This document shows, piece after piece, positions 1-5,657 of a stretch of 6,040 nucleotides of DNA. Numbering within the stretch: the stretch's first letter is position 1; the number at the start of each line of letters is the position of its first letter. Source of the DNA: Bifidobacteriaceae bacterium (GTDB lineage Bacteria > Actinomycetota > Actinomycetes > Actinomycetales > WQXJ01); NCBI GenBank assembly GCA_031278075.1, contig JAITLE010000024.1, positions 1-6,040 of the forward strand, read 5' to 3'. The position numbers were made by a program, and so were the translations under genes. Under the pieces are notes generated by a model, which saw only the letters and a list, made by a program, of their open reading frames with translations, had not been told where the DNA came from and ran no database searches.

Positions 1-39
1 CACCCGGTCTCGTAACGCCGCGAAGGAAAGGAAGATGGA

Positions 40-285
40 ATGACCCGGATTCGGCTGACCGTCAACACCCCTGGACGCCCGGAGGTCTACGAGGGCGCCG
101 GGGCGCAGGATGTCGGCGAGCAAATCATCCGCTACCACGGCCCCACGCCCGGTCCAGTCCCATGGGAAGACCAGATGGACGACGGTTGGACCTTCCCCCG
201 GTTCGTGATCACCGAGGAGTTGCAGGACTGGGCGGCTCGCGCGGCGGGCGTCAGGGCGGACCAGGTCACAATCGAAGACATCTGA
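40..285 (+). CDS. small acidic hypothetical protein (81 aa)
   Basis: I do not recognise this protein. It has 81 residues, is acidic (runs such as WEDQMDD and the tail TIEDI), and has no signal peptide, membrane segment or cysteine, so it is probably cytosolic. The N-terminus (TRIRLTVNTPGRPEVYEG) looks like a beta-strand pair. The C-terminal half (ITEELQDWAARAAGVRADQVTIEDI) looks like an amphipathic helix and a final strand, so a compact alpha/beta fold is plausible. The start is set by the purine-rich AAGGAAAGGAAG just upstream; an ATG at 35 in another frame stops after two codons. It is followed by a GC hairpin and sits 164 bases before the sigma gene, whose own promoter lies in that gap, so it is probably not in that operon. 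Codon use matches its neighbours. It is a real gene on balance, but its function is unknown. Confidence 0.6.
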   Translation: MTRIRLTVNTPGRPEVYEGAGAQDVGEQIIRYHGPTPGPVPWEDQMDDGWTFPRFVITEELQDWAARAAGVRADQVTIEDI

Positions 286-297
286 CCGGCGGCCCCA

Positions 298-320
298 CCC
301 GCGCCGGCACGCCGGGCGGG
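298..320 (+). terminator. GC-rich hairpin downstream of the small ORF, possible terminator
   Basis: CCCGC (298-302) and CCGG (304-307) pair with CCGG (312-315) and GCGGG (316-320), with one bulged G at 303 and a CACG loop. This gives a nine-pair stem that begins 13 bases after the stop of the 81-residue gene. There is no T-run after it, so it is not a classical intrinsic terminator. Hairpins of this U-less kind are common after genes in high-GC bacteria, but chance pairing in such GC-rich DNA is also likely. Confidence 0.3.
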
Positions 321-354
321 CGCGCGGTTGGTCCGCTGCCGCGCGCAACTGACC

Positions 355-386
355 TGTTACCTTTTGGCCCCCTCGCGCGAGTTAAC
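355..386 (+). promoter_or_regulatory. candidate ECF-sigma (autoregulatory) promoter of the sigma/propeller operon
   Basis: TGTTACCTTTT (355-365) resembles the -35 element used by many ECF sigma factors, whose -35 has an AAC/ACC core, often TGAAAC or TGTAAC followed by CTTTT. Seventeen bases after TGTTAC comes CGAGTTAA (378-385), which is like the CGTC(TAA) -10 element. The T-rich stretch stands out in an otherwise very GC-rich gap. A start near 390 would leave a leader of about 60 bases before the sigma ATG at 450. ECF sigma factors commonly transcribe their own operon, so autoregulation is the natural reading. The elements are seen directly; recognition by this particular sigma factor is inferred. 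Confidence 0.5.
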
Positions 387-396
387 CAGTGAGGGG
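369..396. repeat. short inverted repeat across the candidate -10/start region
   Basis: CCCCTC (369-374) is repeated inverted as GAGGGG (391-396) with 16 bases between. The interval also holds the palindrome CTCGCGCGAG (372-381), which overlaps the left arm, and GTTAAC (381-386). The repeat straddles the proposed -10 element and transcription start of the sigma operon, so it could be an operator or a hairpin at the 5' end of the transcript. The arms are short and GC-rich, so coincidence is possible. Confidence 0.25.
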
Positions 397-449
397 CGGC
401 GACCAGCCCGGCGCCGCCCGACGCATCACCCCGGCGCAAGGAGGCGGCT

Positions 450-998
450 ATGGCGCGATCCGCTCCACAGACACCCGATCAGCCAACCAGCGTGGCGGCT
501 GGACTCCCGAGGGACACCGCCAGCGTCGCGCGACGCTTTGAGACCCTGGTCTACGGCATCGCGTTGACGCACACCCGCTGCCGCGCCGACGCCGACGACG
601 TCTACCAGGACGTCTTCTGCGCCTATCACCGCAAGCAGCCGCAGCTCAACGACGAAGAGCACATCAAGGCCTGGCTCATCGTCACCACCCTGAACTGCGC
701 CCGCCAAGTGGCGGCCAGCTCTTGGCGGACACGCGTGGTCCCGCTGACACCGGAACACGCCGCCGCGCTGCCGGACCGCTTCCAGTTCCGAACCGACCTC
801 CAGCAGGCGGTCTACTGGGCGTTGGGCCAGCTCCCCGAATCGTGCCGCACCGCGCTGCACCTGTTCTATTTCGAGGATCTGCCAGTCGCCCGGATCGCGG
901 AGATCCTGAGTTTGGACGTCGGAGCGGTCAAGATGCGTTTGTCCCGGGGCAGAGCCATGATGCGCCAACACCTGCAAGGAGGGGTTTTCGATGACTGA
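450..998 (+). CDS. ECF-type RNA polymerase sigma factor (sigma-70 family)
   Basis: This 182-residue protein has the two-domain layout of an ECF sigma factor, which directs RNA polymerase to a small regulon. After a non-conserved N-terminus, sigma region 2 spans about 29-93. It includes ADADDVYQDVF (46-56), the usual -10 recognition and core-binding segment, and EEHIKAWLIVTTLN (69-82). A linker follows, and region 4 lies at about 118-176: ALGQLPESCRTALHLFYFEDLPVARIAEILSLDVGAVKMRLSRGR in outline, with a helix-turn-helix at about 144-168 for the -35 element. Length is normal for the family and there is no C-terminal extension. The start is supported by CAAGGAGG at 437-444. Its last 8 bases overlap the start of the membrane beta-propeller gene (ATGACTGA), so the two are co-transcribed and probably translationally coupled. 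The EEHIKAWL region 2 is like ECF factors paired with single-pass membrane anti-sigma proteins. I do not assign a numbered ECF group. Confidence 0.93.
   Translation: MARSAPQTPDQPTSVAAGLPRDTASVARRFETLVYGIALTHTRCRADADDVYQDVFCAYHRKQPQLNDEEHIKAWLIVTTLNCARQVAASSWRTRVVPLTPEHAAALPDRFQFRTDLQQAVYWALGQLPESCRTALHLFYFEDLPVARIAEILSLDVGAVKMRLSRGRAMMRQHLQGGVFDD
976..990 (+). promoter_or_regulatory. strong ribosome binding site inside the sigma gene, for the propeller gene
   Basis: AAGGAGGGG (976-984) lies six bases before the ATG at 991 and is embedded in the last codons of the sigma gene. It fixes the start of the propeller protein at 991. It also implies that the downstream protein has its own efficient initiation in addition to any coupling through the 8-base overlap. 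Confidence 0.75.
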
Positions 999-3216
999 CG
1001 AGATGTTCCGCCAAATGAAGGACCAGATGAGGCCCCGGGAAGAGACGCGCGAAGCGCTCCGGGCAGCCTTGGCCGCCGATGCCGTCCAGCCCCCGGCCGC
1101 GCACGTGGCGCCGCCCGGGCCGCCGCGTGACGCGGATTCGGCGGCCCTGGCCGGGCGTCCCGCGAACGTCAGCGGACCCGTCCGGCCAGGCGCGCCCCGG
1201 CGCGGACGACCTGGCCGGCCCGCGCGCCGCAGAAGCCGCGTCCTCGCCGGAGTCGTGGCGCTCAGCTTGGCTGGGCTCGCGGCCGCCGCCGTGCCGCTGG
1301 TCGGTTGGTTGGCAGACCGCGCGTCCAACCCCGCGGCGGAACGCGGCGCCAGGACGAGTTCGAGCGGGACGCGGGGCACGGCATCGGCCAGCAGCTACGA
1401 CGACGTGTACGCGGCGGTGGCCGACGTGTTCGAACGGCAACAGCTGGAGCGAGACAGCTTGGCGGAGCTCTCCCTCGGTGATCTCGCCGCGGGCGCGCCC
1501 GAAGCCGGCATGATGGGCGCGTCGGGCGGCGCGGCCCAACCGGCGGACGGCGCGGCCCAAGCGGCGGACGGCGCGGACGCAGCCAGTTCCTTAGGCGGCT
1601 ACTCCGAGACGAACGTCCAGGTGGAAGGCGTCGACGAAGGCGACCTGGTGAAGACCGACGGCGACGCCATCTACGTGGCGCGCGGAGACACGGTCAAGGT
1701 GGTCGCCCCGGATGGCGCCGCCACCGCCGTGGTCGCCACACTCGACGTCGGGACGCGGCTCGAGACCTGGGCCGCGACCTCGGACACGGCGCCCGCCTGG
1801 GCCGAGACCGCGCAGGTCAAGGACATGCTGGTGGCGGACGGGGTGCTGGCCGTGCTGGTCGGCCCGGCGGACTTGGTCTACGAGATCGCGGACGGGGCCG
1901 ACGGCCCGGCGGCCGACGCGACCGTCTTCCACGCGGAGACCGCCACGCTGCTGTGGGACGTGGACGACCCGGCGGCCCCGAAGGAGCTCGCGGAACTCAA
2001 CCAGAGCGGCTGGTACGTCTCATCACGTCTCGCGCAGGGGATCCTCTACCTCGTCACCAACCACCCCGTCGCGTCCGAGGACAGCGTCGACCCGGACGAT
2101 CCGGCGACCTTCGTGCCGGTGGTGACCCGCGGGGAGCAGGCGCGGCCCATCGCCGCGGCGAGCATCGCGCTCGCGACGGCGCCGATGGCGGCGACGTACG
2201 CCGTCGCGACCGCAGTCGACCTCGAATCCGGCCAGCGGCGCAGCGAGATCGCCGTCCTGGGCTGCGCGAACACCGTGTACCTCGGCCACAAGAACCTCTA
2301 CGTCGCAGGGTGGTCGTGGGGCAGCTCGGGCGTGACGGCCACCGATTTGGCGCGGGTGTCGCTGGCCGGCGGCCAGCTCTCGGTCGCGGCGCAGACCATA
2401 CTGGACGGGTCGTTGCTCAACCAGTTCTCGCTCGACGAGCACCAGGGCCACCTCAGGGTTGTGACCAGCGGCTGGGCGGCGACGACCTTGCCCGAGACCG
2501 ACGAAGGCGGCGCCGTCGCGGCCATCGGCGTGATGACGCGGGTGCGCCTGGCGGTGTTGGACAGCGACCTGCGGGAGGTCGGCGCCATCGACCCGCTGGT
2601 GACAGACGAGTCGGTGCAATCCGTGCGGTTCATGGGAGATGTCGGCTACGTGGTCACGTTCAAGCAGGTCGACCCGCTGTTCGCGATCGACCTGGCGGAC
2701 CCGGCCCGCCCGAAGGTCCTCTCGGAGCTCAAGATCCCCGGTTTCAGCGCCTACCTGCACCCCTGGGGAGAAGGTCTCCTCGCCGGCCTCGGCGAGGATG
2801 GGACCTGGGACGGGCAGCTCACCGGCAATCTCAAGCTGTCGATGTTCGATGTCGCCCAGCCCAGCGACGTGTCAGAGATCGCGTCTTCGACGCTGGACGT
2901 CTATTGGTCAGCAGCGCTCTACGACCACCGCGCCATCTTGGTCGAACCGGAGTTGGGCGTCATCGGCTTCGCGGGCGAAGGGCACGGGGGGAACAAATAC
3001 CTCCTGTACCGGTACGGCGACGCCGGGTTCACGCAGCTGGCGGCGCTGGATCTGCCCACAGCGAGCGGGACCGCGCGCGACAACGCCCTGATCGGCGCGT
3101 ACGGAGAGACAGTGCGAGGCGTCAGGATCGGCGAGGAGCTTTACGTGTGCTCCACGTCCGGGGTCGCCGTCTACACGATGGACGCCTTCGAGTTGCTGGT
3201 CTCTGTCTCCTTCTGA
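991..3216 (+). CDS. single-pass membrane protein with extracellular beta-propeller (Beta_propel/COG4880 type), putative anti-sigma factor
   Basis: This 741-residue protein has three parts. Residues 1-83 are cytoplasmic: a charged predicted helix (1-29), then a Pro/Ala/Arg-rich linker ending in a very basic stretch (70-83). One hydrophobic helix spans about 84-108, and the basic side before it puts the N-terminus inside. After a low-complexity stalk (about 110-200), the rest is a beta-propeller domain of the secreted family distantly related to WD-40 proteins. Hallmarks are NVQVEGVDEGDLVKTDG (208-224), GDVGYVVTFKQVDPLFAIDL (549-568) and IPGFSAYLHPWGE (582-594). Only two cysteines occur in the whole protein, C425 and C720, both outside. 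The 83-residue n-region argues against a cleaved signal peptide. The overlap with the ECF sigma gene and the inside-TM-outside layout suggest a membrane anti-sigma factor with a propeller sensor. That role, its ligand and its stimulus are inferred; the fold is well supported. Confidence 0.9.
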   Translation: MTDEMFRQMKDQMRPREETREALRAALAADAVQPPAAHVAPPGPPRDADSAALAGRPANVSGPVRPGAPRRGRPGRPARRRSRVLAGVVALSLAGLAAAAVPLVGWLADRASNPAAERGARTSSSGTRGTASASSYDDVYAAVADVFERQQLERDSLAELSLGDLAAGAPEAGMMGASGGAAQPADGAAQAADGADAASSLGGYSETNVQVEGVDEGDLVKTDGDAIYVARGDTVKVVAPDGAATAVVATLDVGTRLETWAATSDTAPAWAETAQVKDMLVADGVLAVLVGPADLVYEIADGADGPAADATVFHAETATLLWDVDDPAAPKELAELNQSGWYVSSRLAQGILYLVTNHPVASEDSVDPDDPATFVPVVTRGEQARPIAAASIALATAPMAATYAVATAVDLESGQRRSEIAVLGCANTVYLGHKNLYVAGWSWGSSGVTATDLARVSLAGGQLSVAAQTILDGSLLNQFSLDEHQGHLRVVTSGWAATTLPETDEGGAVAAIGVMTRVRLAVLDSDLREVGAIDPLVTDESVQSVRFMGDVGYVVTFKQVDPLFAIDLADPARPKVLSELKIPGFSAYLHPWGEGLLAGLGEDGTWDGQLTGNLKLSMFDVAQPSDVSEIASSTLDVYWSAALYDHRAILVEPELGVIGFAGEGHGGNKYLLYRYGDAGFTQLAALDLPTASGTARDNALIGAYGETVRGVRIGEELYVCSTSGVAVYTMDAFELLVSVSF
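1528..1578 (+). repeat. in-frame 21-bp tandem repeat in the propeller-protein stalk
   Basis: GGCGCGGCCCAACCGGCGGAC (1528-1548) is followed at once by a second copy (1549-1569) with one change (C to G at 1561), then by a partial third unit, GGCGCGGAC (1570-1578). Each unit encodes GAAQ(P/A)AD. It lies just before the first conserved propeller motif, in the low-complexity stalk between membrane and propeller, where copy-number change would alter only stalk length. Confidence 0.8.
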
Positions 3217-3340
3217 CGGACCGTCGCCTCTTCGCCTCGGTCAACCCCCTCCCGGAGTAGCATGGCCCGCGGGCTGCGTTTGGAGCGGACCAGCGCCAGC
3301 CCTCAGCCCAAAAGCGCCGGACTAAGCGAAGGAGAGGGGA

Positions 3341-4249
3341 ATGGACTGGGGCGGGTTGTACGATCTCTTGTTCACCAAGGATGCGCCCGCCGACACACTT
3401 TGGGTCTGGGCGAATCCCACCCACCTCGTCTATTTGGGCGTGTCGGTGGTGGCGATCGTCGGCTCGGTGTGGGCGCTGACCAAGGTCCCCGCGGCGCGCC
3501 AAGATTTGGTCACCAAATGGCTGGCTTGGTCGGTGTTCTCGATTTGGATTGTGCCCCCGTTCCTGATGTGCGTCACCGACACCGGTGAACGCTGGATCGA
3601 CCACCTGCCGCTGCACTTGTGCACCTCTGCGTCGATCCTGATCCCGATCGGTCTGCTCAAGCGGAATCAAGTGCTGCTCAACTTCGGGTTCGGCCTGGGC
3701 ATCCCGGCGGCGCTCGCCGCGATCATCTTCCCCGGCGAGATGTTCCGGAACCTCTCGTCGTATTCGGCGCATTACTTCTTGCACAACATTGGGCACATCC
3801 TGCCTGTGGTGGCCTGCCTCGCGCCCATCGCGATGGGCTGGTGGCGGCCGAGCTGGCGCTACTACCTGCCGACCCTGGGCGTGGGTGTCGCGCTCATGGC
3901 GATCGCCTACCCGGTGAACAAGATCATCGGCTCGAACTACTTCTTCGTCAATTGGCCGGAGCGCGGCACCATCCTGGAGTCCTTCGGAACGGTGTTGGGC
4001 CGGGGCATGTATGTGCCTTTGCTGGCAGTTGTGGCCGCGGCGGTCATCGCCACGATGTTCGGGATTTGGAGTTTGGTGAGCCTAGCCGGGCGAGGGCGCC
4101 CCGCGCCGGGCCTGCGAACGCTACGCGGCGTGGTCGGCATCGGCGGCGGGGACTTCCCCGACGGAACCGGGAGCGGTCGCGCGGTCCAAGGCGCGGACCG
4201 AGGACATCGCCAACGGGAGCACGCTCAACGCGGTGACGACCAACCCTGA
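3341..4249 (+). CDS. YwaF/TMEM164-family (TIGR02206-like) integral membrane protein
   Basis: This 302-residue protein has about seven membrane helices (near 27-46, 61-79, 89-106, 110-130, 144-165, 174-191 and 222-247). Family features are HLPLHLC (88-94) with a membrane cysteine C94, the histidine cluster HYFLHNIGHILPV (144-156), and GSNYFFVNWP (197-206) before the last helix. Bacterial YwaF proteins have no settled function. Human TMEM164 has been reported as a cysteine-dependent phospholipid acyltransferase, so a lipid-modifying role is possible but unproven here. The start at 3341 follows GAAGGAGAGG (3328-3337). Homology should end near residue 250. The last ~50 residues are Gly/Arg-rich and are encoded antisense to the convergent MFS gene, overlapping it by 129 bases. 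This tail may come from a lost stop codon: TGA (4077-4079) and TAG (4083-4085) sit in the next frame exactly where the conserved protein ends. It appears monocistronic. Confidence 0.85.
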   Translation: MDWGGLYDLLFTKDAPADTLWVWANPTHLVYLGVSVVAIVGSVWALTKVPAARQDLVTKWLAWSVFSIWIVPPFLMCVTDTGERWIDHLPLHLCTSASILIPIGLLKRNQVLLNFGFGLGIPAALAAIIFPGEMFRNLSSYSAHYFLHNIGHILPVVACLAPIAMGWWRPSWRYYLPTLGVGVALMAIAYPVNKIIGSNYFFVNWPERGTILESFGTVLGRGMYVPLLAVVAAAVIATMFGIWSLVSLAGRGRPAPGLRTLRGVVGIGGGDFPDGTGSGRAVQGADRGHRQREHAQRGDDQP

Positions 4250-5428
4250 GATCAAGAACCAGCGCGCTATCCCGGTGCGTTCCGCGACGATCCCGGCGAT
4301 CGCGAGACCCACGGGCGTGGCCAACGAGATCGCGGCGTGGAACAGTCCCATCGCGCGGCCGAGCTTCGCCTCGGGGACGTGCCGCTGGGTCAAGGTCGTC
4401 AGCGGGGAGTTGTAGAACGCGGCGACGAAACCCATCACGGCGGTCAACGCGATGAACGCCGGGAAACCACTCGCAGGCAGCGCGCCGCAAGCGGCGATGG
4501 TCAATCCGATGCCCACGCCCGAGGCGATCACCAAGACGACCAGGCGCCTTCCCCCGCCCCAGGCCAGCAGCAACAGCGACCCGGTCAGCATCGCGCCGCC
4601 CCAGGCGGTCTCCGTCAGGGCGGCCATATACCCGGACCCGCCGAAATGCCCATAGACGATCAACGGGAAAAGGGAGCCCACCGGCGTGAACACGACCATG
4701 ATCGCGACGCTGACCAGCATCAGGTGGTAAAGCCCACGGTGGCTCCGGATGGCCCGGAACCCGTCAGCCAGGTTGGCGAGCATGCGGCGGCCGTCCATCG
4801 CCCGGTCCCGGACGGTCGGGATGGAGACGAACGCCAGCCCGAGACACGCGAAGGCCGCGCCCGCCGCGTCGAGGAGCATCACCCAGTGGAAGCCGATCGC
4901 CTGGTAGAACAGGATCCCGAGCGCGGGCGCGCCGATCCCGGCGGCGCTCCAAAGCATCTGCGAGGCGGAGTTGGCGCGCAGCAGGTGGCGCGCGGGGACG
5001 AGCATGGGCATCGCCGCCGTCAGCGCGGGGGTGTGGAACGCCTGGGCGGCGGCCCGGGCCGCTAGGATCACCAGGATCACCCCGAGGCTCGGCTGGCTCA
5101 GCCAGATGATCAACCCGAGCACGCCTGACGCGACGCCCACGGTGGCGTCGGCGATCAACATGATGCTGCGCCGGTTGAACCGGTCCGCCAGCACTCCCCC
5201 GAATGGGCTGAGCAGACCGGTGGGCAGCACCGACACCAGGGCGGCGATCGACAGCCAGCGCGCCGAGCCGGTGGTCTCGGTGATGTACCAGACCGCCGCG
5301 TAGGCGGCGGCGAAGCTCGTCACGATGGAGAAGGCCTGCCCGATCCAGATGACCACCACGATCGACAGCCAGTTCCGCGGGAGCTGCCTCCCGGTCGCGC
5401 TGACAGGCGGCGCTGAAGCGCTGGCCAT
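4121..5428 (-). CDS. MFS transporter, DHA3/macrolide-efflux-like (MFS_3 type)
   Basis: This 435-residue protein has the twelve-helix profile of the major facilitator superfamily, in two six-helix halves joined by a cytoplasmic loop (about 205-230). Motif A appears as GGVLADRFNRR (77-87) between helices 2 and 3. FHTPALTAAMPMLVP (131-145) with RANSASQM (151-158), and SPLTTLTQRHVPEAKLGRAMG (341-361, given in outline), are typical of the proton-driven DHA3 exporters that include macrolide (Mef) and siderophore (EntS) efflux proteins. The substrate cannot be read from sequence. I chose the ATG at 5428 because AGGAG (5436-5440 on the plus map) precedes it and the protein then begins with a normal short polar tail (MASASAPPVSATGRQLPRNW). 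An upstream in-frame start would add 33 residues of non-membrane sequence without a good ribosome site. The gene is convergent with the YwaF-like gene and overlaps its 3' end. No regulator gene is adjacent within the window. Confidence 0.9.
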   Translation of the reverse strand: MASASAPPVSATGRQLPRNWLSIVVVIWIGQAFSIVTSFAAAYAAVWYITETTGSARWLSIAALVSVLPTGLLSPFGGVLADRFNRRSIMLIADATVGVASGVLGLIIWLSQPSLGVILVILAARAAAQAFHTPALTAAMPMLVPARHLLRANSASQMLWSAAGIGAPALGILFYQAIGFHWVMLLDAAGAAFACLGLAFVSIPTVRDRAMDGRRMLANLADGFRAIRSHRGLYHLMLVSVAIMVVFTPVGSLFPLIVYGHFGGSGYMAALTETAWGGAMLTGSLLLLAWGGGRRLVVLVIASGVGIGLTIAACGALPASGFPAFIALTAVMGFVAAFYNSPLTTLTQRHVPEAKLGRAMGLFHAAISLATPVGLAIAGIVAERTGIARWFLISGLVVTALSVLPLAMSSVRALDRATAPGSVGEVPAADADHAA

Positions 5429-5490
5429 TGGGGGGCTCCTAAAGGTTGCGGACGCGTCACGCGGGGATCGAGGGGAACAACTGGCCGACA

Positions 5491-5518
5491 AGCATAGCCC
5501 TTCCTTGGGGCGAGCCGA
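5491..5518 (-). promoter_or_regulatory. candidate promoter of the MFS gene
   Basis: Read on the minus strand, TATGCT (5491-5496) fits the TAnnnT -10 consensus and lies in a rare A/T-containing patch. The best-spaced -35 candidate, TCGGCT (5513-5518), is 16 bases upstream but weak; TTGGTC (5517-5522) is a better hexamer but 20 bases away. Transcription from here would give a leader of about 55 bases. The leader contains the palindrome GACGCGTC (5451-5458), a possible but unsupported operator. Confidence 0.3.
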
Positions 5519-5603
5519 CCAAGCCACGCCCGATGCCGTCCGGTCGGGCCGCCGCCGCCGAGCCTCACCCCACGTTCATCCTGCGGCCAGCCGTCTTTCG
5601 CCC

Positions 5604-5617
5604 TTAGCCGTTAGCCG
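5604..5617. repeat. tandem duplication of a 7-mer
   Basis: TTAGCCG occurs twice back to back (5604-5610 and 5611-5617). The second copy forms the outer edge of the left arm of the adjoining 12-bp inverted repeat. It may be a slippage product at the edge of the hairpin. Confidence 0.7.
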
Positions 5618-5657
5618 CCCGGCTCATCTTGGCCGGCTTCGGCCTGCCGGGCGGCTA
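5612..5657 (-). terminator. nested inverted repeat at the helicase stop codon, probable terminator or 3' hairpin
   Basis: TAGCCGCCCGGC (5612-5623) and GCCGGGCGGCTA (5646-5657) form a perfect 12-bp inverted repeat. The 22-base interval contains a second perfect stem, GGCCG (5631-5635) with CGGCC (5640-5644) around a GCTT loop, so the transcript could fold into one long nested hairpin. On the minus strand the first arm begins with the helicase stop codon TAG (5655-5657). No T-run follows, so Rho-independent termination would be of the U-less type; a transcript-end stabiliser is the alternative. It separates the helicase from the MFS gene, 184 bases downstream. Confidence 0.6.

Noticed and set aside
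426..1379. Open frame of 317 codons on the minus strand across the sigma gene and the start of the propeller gene
   Set aside because: It is antisense to two well-supported genes, with composition typical of a GC-rich shadow frame and no recognisable domain.
3219..3242. GACCG/CGGTC inverted repeat just after the propeller gene stop, as a terminator
   Set aside because: It has only five pairs around a 14-base loop and no T-run; such pairs are frequent by chance in this DNA.
1953..3260. Long open frame (435 codons) on the + strand inside the propeller gene
   Set aside because: It is an alternate frame of the propeller gene, very rich in Arg, Gly and Pro, with no family motif. The conserved propeller motifs are all in the other frame.
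4233..5303. Several + strand open frames (4233-4415, 4337-5065, 4452-4655, 4971-5303) opposite the MFS gene
   Set aside because: They are antisense to a clear twelve-helix transporter, have no ribosome sites worth noting, and have compositions of shadow frames.
5441..5449. GCAACCTTT on the minus strand, similar to the -35 of the sigma operon promoter
   Set aside because: It lies only about 20 bases from the MFS start codon and abuts the ribosome site, and no -10 element can fit, so it is chance resemblance.
5429..5527. 33-residue N-terminal extension of the MFS protein from an upstream in-frame start
   Set aside because: The extension is not membrane-like, has no good ribosome site and would cover the likely promoter. 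The ATG at 5428 has AGGAG at proper spacing.
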